The notes beneath the pieces were generated by a model. The model searched no databases and was not told where the DNA came from. It worked only from the letters and a program-made list of their open reading frames with translations. Both the position numbers and the translations under genes were made by a program. From Verticillium longisporum (lineage: Eukaryota > Ascomycota > Sordariomycetes > Glomerellales > Plectosphaerellaceae), in NCBI GenBank assembly GCA_019188255.1, contig JAETXT010000005.1, positions 5,084,001-5,148,000 on the forward strand: DNA of 64,000 bases, read 5' to 3'. Below are positions 10,891 to 21,923 of the stretch, piece after piece (the first letter of the stretch is position 1; every line of letters begins with the position of its first letter).

Positions 10891-13800
10891 ATGGCAGAGG
10901 CCCTCCTTGGCCTTGCGCCATCCTCGCGACTCGAGGACACGCACACAAACAAGATCCAGATACAGCACCCCGATCAGATTCAGGACCACCTACGCCGCGC
11001 CATTGAGTACAATGTTCGCCCGACACGCGCCGAGCACGTCTCTGTCACCTTTGACATTCGCAACACGGTCCAGTTCACTCTAGCCAGTGCCGACAACGAC
11101 ACACCAGTGCCGCCCGCCAATGCCAATGTCGACCCGGCACTGGACGGGGCGCCGCCGCCGCCTGTTCCGGCAATCGCACCCACGGCAGCCAGGACGGTGC
11201 GCGTCAACGACGCGCTCGCCAACCAGCCCCAAGACGACCCCTCGCTGCAGCGGTCCGTGGCCAGCCACATCGTCGAGCTTTTGGGCGCCGTCGACGGCGC
11301 ACCCTGGGCCGTTCGCGACATTTCACGCGGGCCCCAAGGATGGACCGTCACGTATACCTGCAAACACTCGCTCGCAGCTTGGCTGAAGCAGCACCAGAAG
11401 AACCCTGACAAGGGCCTCATTGGCGACTACAGTCAGAAGGATCCCGAGATGGCCATTTTCGGTACGAGTCTTGCACACCCTTTTGCGCCCTTGCACGCGT
11501 CGTCAAGCTGACTGAACTCACTCACAGCACGCCCGGCGTTCGACTGCCGCGGCTCCCTGACCGTGGCCTTCTCCAAGAGCGCCCGCGTCATCTCCGTCAA
11601 GTACGAGCACACGCCCTTCCACAAGACGGTCAAGGAGATGGCCGAATACTTCCGACCGCCGCCGCCGCCGATGCCCACGGCCGCCGCCACCGCCGAGACG
11701 ACCGAGACGACGAAGAAGACGCCCAGGAGGTCAAAAGCCGCAGCCGAGAACGGCGATGACAACGAAGGCGAAGGAGGGGCAGCCGGCCAAACGAAGAAGA
11801 CGCCCCGAAAGCGCAAGTCAGATGCCGACGGAGCGACGTCGACGAAGCGGAAGCGCAAGAGCAAGTCAGACGCCGGCCAGAACGCCACTGATGCGTTCAT
11901 GGTCCCTGCGACGCTCGACGGAGCTGATGAAAACACACCAGCCCAGACGAGGGCCGACGAGGTGGTTCAGAGCAGCGTGCACTCGCACGCACTTCTCAAC
12001 GTGCCACCAGCCGAGGCGACCAGACGCCGCGAGACGGCTATCCGGCTGCTGTCCGAGGGTGGCGTCGAGCCTGAGACGTTGTCGACTGACCAGTTTAGCA
12101 TCTTTGCGAACCAGTCGCCGGACCTGCAGAAGGAGTCGCTCATCATGCTCGCGAGGTACGGCGCTGAGCGTCTTCGCATCGTCCACCCTAAGGACCAGGC
12201 TGCTTCCGAGACGCCCAGTGGTGGCGAGAGCTCAGTTGAGCAGACCCCGCAGCCAGCGAACGGCGAAGCCGCTGTCGAGCCTGGTGCGAGCAGCGCCGAG
12301 CCGATCGTAGCTGTTGGCAATGCTGAAGGCGGCAAAAAGGCGGCGAAGCCCAAGCTCACGCGAGGGGCTTGCACGCCGTGCCGCTCCAGCCGCACCAAGG
12401 TATGCCATCCATGTTCACGGTCAGTGTTGATGAGTTTGCTACTAACACAACAACAGTGCGACCGTACAAAACCGTCATGTGACGCCTGCATCGTCGCCGA
12501 CATTAGCTGCGAATATCCCCTCCAGCAGACTCGCGGACCCAGGGGCGAGAGCAGCGGCAAGCCTGCCAAGCCAAGAAAGTCTGCTGCACGAATCGAACCA
12601 GACACAGAGCCTGAGGAGGTCGAAGATCCAGAGCCTGACGATATCGAAACCATTGACTACACTTCGAACATGCCTGTGGCCAGCATGGTCACGCCAGCAG
12701 CAGACTTGAGCACTCAAGATTACTTCAACACGGGCTCCGGGGGCCTATCATTCCCCCAGACGAACCACCCCGACGGGCCGGTCATCAACCCTTCCAGCAT
12801 GACATATCCAGCACCACCGCCAGCTGCCGAGGAAACATACTCTGAAGTACACGCTGCCGTCGTATCGCTGCCGAAGCCGCGGCAGACAAACGGTCGCCGC
12901 AGCCTGCCTTCAGGTCCCACCCAAGCGGCGCCGGACGCCGAACAGACGCAAGCTCAGGTCCACTACGCAAGCAGCTGGCAGCAAGGCGCATCAAATGACA
13001 CCGCCAGGAGCGCCAGCACGCGGTCGCCGACTCTCGCCAAGCAAGCAGCGAGGCAGCATCAGCAGCACCAGCAACCCTCGCCGACTGTTCAGCCCGCACA
13101 AACCGTTACCCCGTCACAAACATCTCCCTTCCAGGTGCCTGCGCAGACTGCTAGAGCCAAGTCGCGGACCGGGCAAAGGAGCCAGACCCCGCATGGCGCC
13201 CAGCGCACGTCGACGCCGTCGCACCACACGGTGCAGCAGATCCGATCGCCTGCAGCGCCGCCCCCGACCGTCGCCGCACCGAACTACAGCGCCGCGGCCG
13301 ACCTGACGGCCCTGTCACAGCAAAACCCGTACAGCACGCGCTATTCGAGCGCAGTGGACCAACAAACTGCGCCGATGCGGCTCGGGTACGAGCCATACTC
13401 GGTCCAAACCGCAGCCTCCAGCTCCACGTACCCAGCGCAGAGTGCCTACAGCAACAGAACATCATCCACATCCCACCTACCTACGGCACAGGCTTCTCAA
13501 CAAGCAGCCACTTCAGACTACACTACGACAGCGGCGGCGGCCGACCCGCCTTGGCCGGACACCCACAGTCGCACCGGCCAAACCTACAGCATCGGCACAT
13601 CGAGCGCCTCGACCTCAGCCCAGCACCAACACCATCAGTCTACATCTCTGCAGCAGTTTGACATGCGCTCTAAGGGTTCAGGCCATCAGCAGTCTCGTTC
13701 CCAGCAGCAGCAGCAGCCATATGGGAGCTACACCCCTCAGCAGCAGCAGCAGCAGGCGCAGACGCCTACATCGTCCCGACAGCAACAGGGTCACGAGCAG

Positions 13801-14100
13801 ACGCAGTCCGCCGCCCAGCAGCAGCAGCAGCAGAATTCATGGTATGGCAGCTTCGGGTCCGGCTCTTCCTCCTTTGTACCTGCCAACGCGACACCCGGGT
13901 ATGGTACCCGCAGCAGCGGTTCTGCGGGCTACGGGAGCGGCACCACGGGCACGACGTCTTACGGCCAGCAGCAACACCCTCAGCAGCAGCAGCATCGACA
14001 GCAACAGCACCATGGCCTGTCTAACATGCCGGCCCACGGCTATGGTGGAGCAGAGGGTGATATTTTTGATCTTCTCAAGGCGGGCATGAATTCGCGGTAG
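10891..14100 (+). CDS. Zn2Cys6 transcription regulator with central zinc cluster and Gln-rich C-terminus
   Basis: A putative nuclear DNA-binding regulator. Exons are 10891-11461, 11528-12399 and 12457-14100, giving about 1028 residues. The binuclear cluster is complete once the 57-nt intron 12400-12456 is removed: CTPCRSSRTK joined to CDRTKPSCDACIVADISC fits CX2CX6CX6CX2CX6C (about residues 472-500). The N-terminal half holds a conserved-looking segment (NTVQFTLASAD to FHKTVKEMAEYF), then Lys/Arg-rich nuclear-signal-like stretches (KRKRKSK) and a helical part (RRRETAIRLLSEGG). The C-terminal 500 residues are Pro, Ser, Thr and Gln rich with CAG/CAA runs. I see no fungal-specific TF middle homology domain. 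In-frame ATGs at 10624 and 10666 are alternatives; 10891 was preferred because of its context and the upstream palindrome. Target genes are unknown. Confidence 0.8.
13703..13995 (+). repeat. CAG microsatellite runs encoding polyglutamine
   Basis: Several pure CAG/CAA tracts (near 13703-13717, 13738-13755, 13815-13833 and 13980-13995) encode glutamine runs in the C-terminus of the Zn2Cys6 protein. Such tracts are length-variable between strains in other fungi. Here they probably form part of a transactivation-type low-complexity domain. Confidence 0.75.
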
Positions 14101-15459
14101 AGAATGTGCGGACCTTGCGTGAACACCGGTAATTGGGCGTCGACTTTAGTCTCGGCATGAGACAGCAAGGCGTACGGATCTTTTCGGGGACTTTTCGCGG
14201 AAGAGTTCCACATGAGATGATAAGATGGGTGAAATGAGTCGAGGACTGACGTGTACATCGGGACGGCAGAGGGAGGTCTTCTCGACAGAGCATAGCTTAC
14301 TCATCGAGGCCTTCACGATTCCCGCCAGGGCTGGAAGGCGCGTTACTTGCTATGATATCCGGGTTAGGTTGAGTGAAATGGAGCTCGACATGCAGGTGTT
14401 GCCGATCGATCTCCGAGGTAGCATTGGACCAGATGGGGTGACCAGATGGAATCATAGGGAGGCAAGACTACCAAACATGCTGGATCAGCATTTCTCTACC
14501 TGCCTTGCTGCGCCTGACCCTGGCTTTCGTGACCCTCCTTACCCTCAGTCAAAGCCAGTGAGCCTACCTTACTTGATATGTCGTTCTTTTTCCTGAAAAA
14601 AAAAGGTACCCTCCAACACCTTAGGCTCGGAGTGAAGGTACTGCGGACCGGTCGCCTGCGCTGCCCGCCAGCTGTGCCGCCACTTCATATCTTGCCGTGC
14701 CGTTGCTTGTCCAGAGCGGACGCGGCGGATGTTTCGCGGAACTCATGTGCTGACACAGACGTGCCTCGGACTCGGGTGGCTCGCACTCGGCACCCCTCCG
14801 CAGTGGTGAGCGTACTCGGCAGCGTACTCGGCATCTCGGACTCGGGCTCCAGTGTCAATGGTTTCCTGCTCGAGGGATCCTTCTCATGACATGTCAGGCA
14901 CTTTTGTTGTCGGCTCGCGTGGCACAGTACCATTCACCCCCCCGTTGCCAGGACTGAAGATGGCAAGGTGCCCGGCTGAATGGTGACGAACGCCACATGG
15001 CGCCGAGTTCGACTGCCCTTGCTGCATGCCCTGGATCCCAGCCAGATGGTCAGCTGCTGAAGCTCACCAATCAACAAAGAAGCACATATCCTCAATTCCC
15101 CAAAACTCGACGCCGCACGGAATGCAAGGTTCCTGTTCCTAGCCAGAGCAGGGGCTCAATTGCTGTGCAGCAACTTGTCCCATCTCAACCTCGGGTTTCT
15201 CAGACACGTCGAATGATATTCCCGTCCTCGAGGCTTGATTTCTCCAGCTCGGTCCGCGGTCCGCTGTGCCAATGAACACAAGTCGGGTCGTGGCAAGGTT
15301 TTTGATCCCACCGGCGTGCCCGGGAAGATGATGGTTCAGGGAGGGTCTTCAGATGCACATAAATGGGATCGCGAGGACGCACATCTCCTACCGAAAGCTT
15401 CTGTATCTTTCGCCACAAGTTCCAGCATAACCAAGCGCTCTGTGGTTAGATTAGCAAAG
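14101..15459. other. Intergenic region upstream of the carboxylesterase gene
   Basis: No gene is recognised in 1.36 kb. It contains an A9 run near 14596 and a cluster of ACTCGG hexamers (14770-14845). The frame of the esterase stays open upstream of its ATG to 15235, but the signal peptide fixes the start at 15460. Confidence 0.55.
14770..14845. repeat. Cluster of five ACTCGG hexamers with a 12-bp tandem duplication
   Basis: ACTCGG starts at 14770, 14785, 14814, 14826 and 14840. AGCGTACTCGGC is exactly duplicated in tandem at 14809-14832. The array lies about 620 bp before the esterase ATG. It could be a cluster of protein-binding sites or local slippage. Confidence 0.4.
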
Positions 15460-17384
15460 ATGCTCTTTGGATCCTTGACCTCCCTGCTCGCCATCGGCGC
15501 GACCCTCCACCTGGTGGAAGCCGCCGCATCTCCGCCCAAGGCCAAGACTGTCAACGGCACCTATGTCGGTTACGACCTGCCCGAGTTTGAACAGCAGGTC
15601 TTCCTCGGTGTCCCCTATGCCAAGTCGCCACCGCTGAGCAACCCCGAACCGCTCACAGAGTCGTGGAAGGGGACACGGTCGGCCCAAAAGTACGGCAACA
15701 TCTGCCCCACGCAGTCTGACGAGAGAATCTTCAAGGCAGTCAATGCCACCTTCTCTCACGATTGTCTCAACCTCAACATCATCCGGCCCGCCAATGTGCG
15801 CGCTGGAGACAAGCTTCCCGTTGCCGTATGGCTCCACGGTGGTGGCTTCTTCGCAGGCTTCGGCGCAGAGAGCAACACCAACACGTCCTACGTGATCAGG
15901 GCCAGTGTTGAGAACAAGACGCCCATTATCACCATCACCCTCAACTACCGTCTCGGTTTCCTGGGATTCCCAGGCGGACCACAGGCCGTGGCGGCGGGCA
16001 TCACGAACCTTGGTCTCAAGGACCAGCGCATCGCCCTCCGATGGATCCAGGAGAACATTGCAGCCTTTGGTGGTGATCCTGCCAAGGTCACCCTGTGGGG
16101 TCAGTCTGCAGGCGCCATTTCGATCACGCACCAGATCCTCGCATACGGCGGCGAGGATTCAGGTCTCTTCCGTGGTGGCATCGCTGTCAGTGGTACGGCT
16201 GGATACGGCACCAACAGCCTTTTCCCCCTAAGCACGCACCTGACGGATGGCTATAACCACATTGCCAACGCATCCGGCTGTGCGGGCCCCGAGATTGACG
16301 ACAGTCTTGAGTGCCTCCGAAAGATCGATGCCTTTACGCTGTACCAAGCTGGCTGGGATGCCGTCGCCGCAGGTCAGTCGAGGGGGGAGATTGCCCTCTA
16401 CTGGTGGCCGGCTGTCGACGGCGACTTCATCAAGGAGCCGCCCGTCTCGCAGCTCGATGCTGGCCGTTTCCCGCGAAATATCAACCTCATTACGGGTGCC
16501 AACAGCGACGAGGGCCTTCTCAGCATCCACGTGCACAGCGCTGGCCTCAAGACGGAAGAACAGCTGAAGGACCGCCTCCATTTCTATTTCCCCACCGCGC
16601 GTCCCAGCACCATCCAGAAGATCCTTTCGGCATATCCCGTGGATGCCCCTTCGTCGCCCTGCTCTCTGCCGATGAAGGGTGCCGACGGAAAGGATCCTTT
16701 CTGCGAGGCCATGAAGGTGGCTAATCTCACATGCGAGCCGCAGACAAGGCGCATGGCATCGATTCTCGGCGACTTTGCTTTCATTTCGAGGCGGCGGCAT
16801 TCGGCCGAATCGTTCGCCAAGTACGGTGTCAAGACGTACAGCTACAGGTGAGCCGGGTCGAGACGGGACCAGTTTGAATCTCGCAGAGCAACGCTGACAT
16901 GGAAGGTGCAGATTCGACACTGACCCGACGGACATTCCGATCAGCGAGGTCTTGGCGCCGGGCTTCGCGACGCACGCGAGCGAGTATACGTACTTCTTTG
17001 GCTTCCCTCCCGAATACAACATGTACGAGCGCAATTCGCCGGTCGTCAACGTCAGCTCGCACCTGAGGCTCTCCCGTGGCATCGTCGACAAGCTTGTATC
17101 CTACATTGCAACAGGGGATCCCAACACGAAGAAGGGTAAGCACTGGCTTTTCAGCTGCGTGCCTGGCAGTAGGAAATCGTGGCTGACCATGCTCGACAGT
17201 TGATTTCATGCCCAAATGGACACCCTACAATGTCAATTCGCCGAAGAACATGCTCTTCAATGCCACAGCGTCGAACAACAAGATCAATGTTCGTCTTGAG
17301 GAAGATACCTGGCGCAAAGAAGGCATGGCGCTGTGGTCTGAGTACGCCTTCGAGCTGGACCCCGGGAGCAAGTGGAGGCGGTGA
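15460..17384 (+). CDS. Secreted type B carboxylesterase/lipase (cholinesterase-like fold)
   Basis: An extracellular serine hydrolase of the carboxylesterase type B family, which cleaves carboxylic esters. Substrate is unknown. Exons are 15460-16847, 16912-17135 and 17200-17384, giving 598 residues. The N-terminus MLFGSLTSLLAIGATLHLVEAAA is a signal peptide, which selects this ATG over upstream in-frame codons. Visible motifs are the oxyanion-hole HGGGFFAGFG (near residue 125), the nucleophile elbow LWGQSAGA with Ser216, an acidic residue in GANSDEG (near 350), and a His in FATHASEYTYFFG, together a plausible catalytic triad. The early EDCLN-type motif appears as HDCLNLNI. Several N-X-S/T sites suggest N-glycosylation. 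Introns are 64 nt each with standard ends. The last residues (GSKWRR) end the reading without a GPI-like tail. Confidence 0.92.
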
Positions 17385-18561
17385 TCGGATCGTGACGGTG
17401 ATCTGACGGTCGTGCTCAACAAGTAATCGTAATCGTAAATTTGATGATGGCCGAAGTCAATTTGGGTCCGCTCTCGGGCAGTCAAGCATGGAGGGGCAGT
17501 TCAGAAAACGAGACGCCCAGTTGGAGGACAGAGAACGCGTTGTGCTGATATCAGTCCATGTTTATGACGATGATGGAGGATATCAGTCTGCGTTGTTGAC
17601 GATGGAGAAAGATCCAGAGTAATTTCGTGCTGGATAATTAGCACCATTCCCTCGCGATATCGATACCGTACCGAATCCACAAGGTACCTCGTATGATGAG
17701 TGAGCTAAAGGCAGGAATGCCACATGACACCTTCCCTTCGTGGATGCCATATCTCCCACCTGCCTCGTCGCAAGTGCTCAGCTGTCAGGCAAAGTAAAGG
17801 GCTTGCCGTATATGAACGCAGCAGTCAATTGATTGATACAGTGTAGAAGTGCATCTGAAGAGATTCCGTAGTACCAGCCAGTATCTACAGTCTTCTTGTA
17901 TGTCTAATGCTCAAGTGAGGCTATCGCACCCCCTAATGGCGAGGTCAGTTCCCAAAAGGGCTTAGAAGTGGACCCAATGGTCAGTTGAGCTACAGCCTCA
18001 AGGTCCTGTCTTAGCTTGTTGCGCACCACCCATGTTCCATGCTCCCTGATGATGAAACTCATCACGCCATAAAACACGCCACCCCCTTTCTTCCTTTATA
18101 AGCTTTGATTACACGTATTCTTCCCGTGAGTCACCGCGGACGCGTGGTGCGGCGGCTGCAGACGTGCGCCGTTTGAGTACGGGGCTCAGCGTTCGAGCAT
18201 CGCATCTGTGAAGAACAAAACCTGGAGGGTTTTTTCGTAACCACCAGAGGTCTTTCCAGGCCAGTCCTACGTGCGCCCAGGTTGTGGCAAGATCGAGAGA
18301 GGGCTGTGCCGCCGAGCGTCTTGCTCTGGTAGTGGAAGACGGTGGTGAGCTTTTTTTGTGGTTTTAGTGGACGAAGGAATCTCTGTGGACATATATGCAT
18401 CCCCTTCTTCTTTTGGAGTTGGCGATGGTTAGATCGACGAATACCTGTTTGCCTGTTACCGACATCACTAGACTCCTGAGGAAGGACAGGAATTCAAAAG
18501 AGCTGAGATGGTTTTCATTTGAGGATGGGTATGCGGGTAGGTAGGTAGCTGTCTGGGTATC
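17385..18561. other. Convergent intergenic region
   Basis: It lies between the 3' ends of the esterase (+) and the repeat protein (-). Copies of the GGTACCT/GGTAGGTA motif occur at about 17681 and 18537-18548. No gene, tRNA or longer repeat was recognised. Confidence 0.5.
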
Positions 18562-20434
18562 TCATAGTGTAGCCGCATCCTCGTCTGCAGCCTCGACGAC
18601 TCTCTTACCACTCGTCATCTCCCGCCTCGACTTTCCTTCCCGCCCTTCCATAAAAGGCACCAGGAACCGCGAGAGGCCCGCCTCGATATCAAGGTCCCTC
18701 CGCCTCGCCTCTTCCAGCAGCGACCAGACACGCTCATCCTGCGCGTCGGCGGCCCGCCGCACGAGCAGCAGCGCCGTATCCCTCGACAGCCACGTCTTGT
18801 CTTCGGGTCCCAGCAGCTCGACGCACCGGAACGCCTGTTCGACGTCCCTCACGTCCGCGAACGCGTGGATGGCCCGGTCGAACGGCGCCCTGTCCGCGCG
18901 CAGGGCGGTCGGGGGTTCTCCTCGGCGAGGGAGCGCAAGGCCCTCGTGTCCTCGCACGCGGCGAGCAGGTGCCTGAATGTCGTCTCGTCGGCGAGCGCCT
19001 GCGTGTACCGGGGCATCTGCTTGTAGACTTGGAGAGCGGCATCGAAGCCCCTCGCCGCGACCGTGGCCTCGACGACAACGTTCAACGCCTGGATCGGCAC
19101 GTCGTAGTCTGGCACGAGCGCGGCGAGCCCCTCGAGCGCCCCGTCCAGCAGCGCCGGCTCGGCCTTGAGCCGCAAGTAGACGGAGCGTGTGCTCCCCTCC
19201 GGCGCGACCCCGAGCGCCCGGAACATGATGCACAGCAGCCTCAGCGCGTTCGGGACGTCCCAGGCGTTGGCGTAGCTGTCGATGAGCGCTTCGTAGTGGT
19301 GCACGCCGAGCTTGGCGCCGCGCGCCGTCAGCACGCCCATGGCCGCCGTCGCGAGGTCTGGGTGGCCCCCGCGCGCCGCCGTGTCCAGCACGGCGAGCAG
19401 GGTGCCGTCCGAGACGCGGCGGCGGTCGTGCTCGAGAAAGCGGCCCCAGATGTAGGACGTGCCCTCGACGTGCGAGGCGGCGGCGCAGGCGTCGAGCAGA
19501 ACGTGCCACAGGGCCACGGGGACGTCCTCACCCGTGGCATGGCGCTTCTCGTGAGCGAGGCGGACGGCCTCGTCGAGGAAGCCACGGTGGGCAAATGCGA
19601 GGACGAAGACATCGAAGAGACGTGGTGGCACGTCGGGGTTCTTGTCGAGGAGCTCTTCGGCCTTGTCAAAGGCGAGCTCGTACTGGCCGTCACGGAGGAG
19701 GCCGAGAGCAACATTGCAGTGCCCGGAAAGGGTGATGGGGGTCCAGGACTCTTGCATGGCCCAGAGAATTTCGTTGCGAAGGAGGTAGTTGGGGTGGATG
19801 GCGAGAGCCTGTCTCTTTTAGCTTTGCATGGCGAGAGATGGGGGGAAACCTATCGTCTGAGACATACCTCGAGTGCGTCATGACAGAGCTGTGCGCCAGG
19901 ATTCATGCCCAGCTGGTGCATCTCAGCAAGGAGCTGGGCGATCATGTCGGCTGATCCATTGGTATCGCGCGCGCAAGCGATGAGGCATTCGTAGAGCGCT
20001 GGGCTAGGTTGTTGTCCCCTGTCTTGAATGAGATGCCGTACGATAGCCGCCGCCGTGCGAAAGCTGTCTGGTATTGTCTGGAGCTGACGTAGTGCTTCGA
20101 GCATATCGGGGACGGAGGCCATCGGTAGGACATCGCGGTCGAGGATTGTCGGAGGAGGGGCCTTCAAAATCGACCGAACACGAGCGTCACTGACAGCACC
20201 TGCAGCTTCATATGCCACAGCGCGCACAGGGATGGCGGAGGACGCATAGCGACGATATGTTGCGGTCTGCAGGCGTTTTGGGGCCGTGGCCGAGAGGCGG
20301 TCTCGTCTTCGGGTCGCTGTGGGAAGGGTCCGGGGGACAATCGGGGCGTTGAGTACTCTAGAGGCGAGGACGGGGTCCACGGAGGGACAGAGGCAGCGCC
20401 ATAGTCCGTCAAAGGCGACCCGCGAGCCTGACAT
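18562..20434 (-). CDS. PPR-like helical-repeat protein, probably mitochondrial
   Basis: Two exons (20434-19868 and 19808-18562, intron 19809-19867) encode about 604 residues. The N-terminus is basic and Ser/Ala-rich, with RRYASSAIPVRAVAYEAAG resembling the end of a mitochondrial presequence. The rest is built of helical hairpins in the PPR style, for example PALYECLIACARDTNGSADM, VHHYEALIDSYANAWDV and ALNVVVEATVAARGFDAALQ. Such fungal proteins act in mitochondrial RNA maturation or translation, but the target cannot be told. The frame breaks at the G5 run 18911-18915 (C5 on the coding strand). One extra base joins LRSLAEENP to the downstream ALRADRAPFDRAIHAF. This looks like a sequencing error. 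The frame stays open upstream to 20539, but the first ATG is at 20434. The gene lies tandemly downstream of LSM4. Confidence 0.75.
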
Positions 20435-20944
20435 TAGGTTGGTCGTGCTTGCTAGCGCAATTGAGGCGTCATGCCATTTCCCGTAGACATATCTTTCGAG
20501 AGTGATGGCAAAAGCTCGAATCGAAGACGGGAGGTTCAAGCTTCAGTGGATCTTTCACGTGATCACGTGACCATGTGAGAGTCCTTCATCGATCAGAAAT
20601 CACGAGGCACCACACCCGACCAAGGTCCTCTAGATGCGCTGAAAATGCATTTGTGATATTTTGAGTGGCCCTGAGAGCCCTTGCTTTGCCCAGCGCGACA
20701 GCGCCCAGATCGGGTCCAGCCATGCTCCAAACACGGAGCGCCCAGCCAGAACTGCAAAGTGGGAGGCCGCCTCAGATAGCGAACATAGCCGCAACCTCGA
20801 GGGCCATCCCATACCCAGACTCTCGTGTCCATGCCTTTAGAGCGACTGCGCTGCATCAGAATGCCAGGGCCGAGCGGACGTACCACGCGCCTGCATCGCA
20901 GAGATTTCTCAACCCAAGCCCACCTCATCCAGACTCCAACGGCC
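20435..20944. other. Spacer between LSM4 and the PPR-like gene
   Basis: About 510 bp separate the LSM4 stop codon from the next start on the same strand. The notable content is the 16-bp palindrome at 20555-20570. No further gene was seen. Confidence 0.5.
20555..20570. promoter_or_regulatory. Tandem TCACGTGA sites forming a 16-bp palindrome
   Basis: Two abutting copies of the palindromic octamer TCACGTGA give TCACGTGATCACGTGA, itself perfectly palindromic. It lies 121-136 bp upstream of the PPR-like gene's ATG, a typical promoter position. In yeasts this octamer is the Cbf1 (bHLH) site. A homologous factor is the likely reader here, by inference. Confidence 0.55.
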
Positions 20945-21535
20945 TCAAGCGCCGCGCCCCCTCCCCCTGCCGCGGCCCTGTCCCCGTCCCCTGCCGCGGT
21001 CGCCGCCGCGGTGATCGCCCCTCCCGCCGCCGCGTCCGCCTCGGAATCCGCCTTGGTTGTTCTGCTGGTTCTCCTTGACAATGTCGATAATATCGTCCGG
21101 TACGCGGAGGTACTTGATCTGTAGTCCGGCGATTAGCTTTGCTTTTGCGCTTGGGCGAATGAATGAAAGGAGATGTGTACGCACGTTGTTCCCCTTGACG
21201 TACACCTCGGGAATCTTGACAAACTTGTCGCCTTCCTATAACGACACAGAAATGGTCAGCCATATCAAGCGCGCATGCGCTCCAGGGCGAGCGCCAGCGG
21301 GCGTGGCAGGGGGGCGAACGCACGGGACTCGTCTGGACGACCTCCTTCAGCGTGAGGTTCATCCACGTGTCGCACATGACGAGGTGGCCGTTGAGGGTCT
21401 CGCCGTTCTTGAGCTCGACGAGCATCGGGTGCCCTTGGGCGGCATTGAGGAGGCCGAGAGGGAGCTGTCGGGGGCTGTTAGGTCGTGTTCCAAGTGTTGC
21501 AAAGGGAGATCCTCAGATCCAGAAAAGCTTACCAT
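20945..21535 (-). CDS. LSM4: U6 snRNA-associated Sm-like protein LSm4
   Basis: LSm4 is a subunit of the LSm1-7 (cytoplasmic mRNA decapping) and LSm2-8 (nuclear U6 snRNA) rings. Four exons on the minus strand: 21535-21533 (the ATG alone), 21464-21324, 21235-21185 and 21118-20945. Together they give 122 residues. The protein reads M, then [56 protein letters not shown] and [14 protein letters not shown], covering the Sm1 and Sm2 motifs. The C-terminus is an RGG/RG-rich tail ([17 protein letters not shown] and further RG repeats), as in other fungal LSm4 proteins, likely arginine-methylated and involved in P-body assembly. Introns are 68, 88 and 66 nt. The first intron begins directly after the start codon. 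Confidence 0.95.
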
Positions 21536-21923
21536 CTCGTTGTGTGCGAGGGCGAATTTGCGGGCTGTGTGATGTTGATGGCTGGAGGCTCGCACTCGTG
21601 GACTTGGTGATGCGACGTGCTTGGTTGCAGCAGGGAGCTGCGTTGTGGTGGGGCCTCGGTGTGGGCTGCACAGCTTCGGTGTAGCATATCGGTGACTCGG
21701 TGAGTGAAGTCACCACACCTCGCCTATGACATGGCTTGACGTACCGACCTTAACAGGTACCTAGTTGAGACACAGTTTGTTGAACGTTTCTTGATGCATA
21801 CATCGTGGTATTTATTGCTGCAAGCTCCATCTGTAAAGTCTATATCCGATACATTTTACCAGACGGTACCTCATGATTACACGTCATATCCTAGATCGCC
21901 TCCCCAAGCCCACCACGTAGTAT
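21536..21923. other. Short intergenic region upstream of LSM4
   Basis: It lies between the LSM4 start and the guanine deaminase stop (same strand). It contains one AGGTACCTAG copy near 21756 and nothing else recognisable. Confidence 0.45.
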
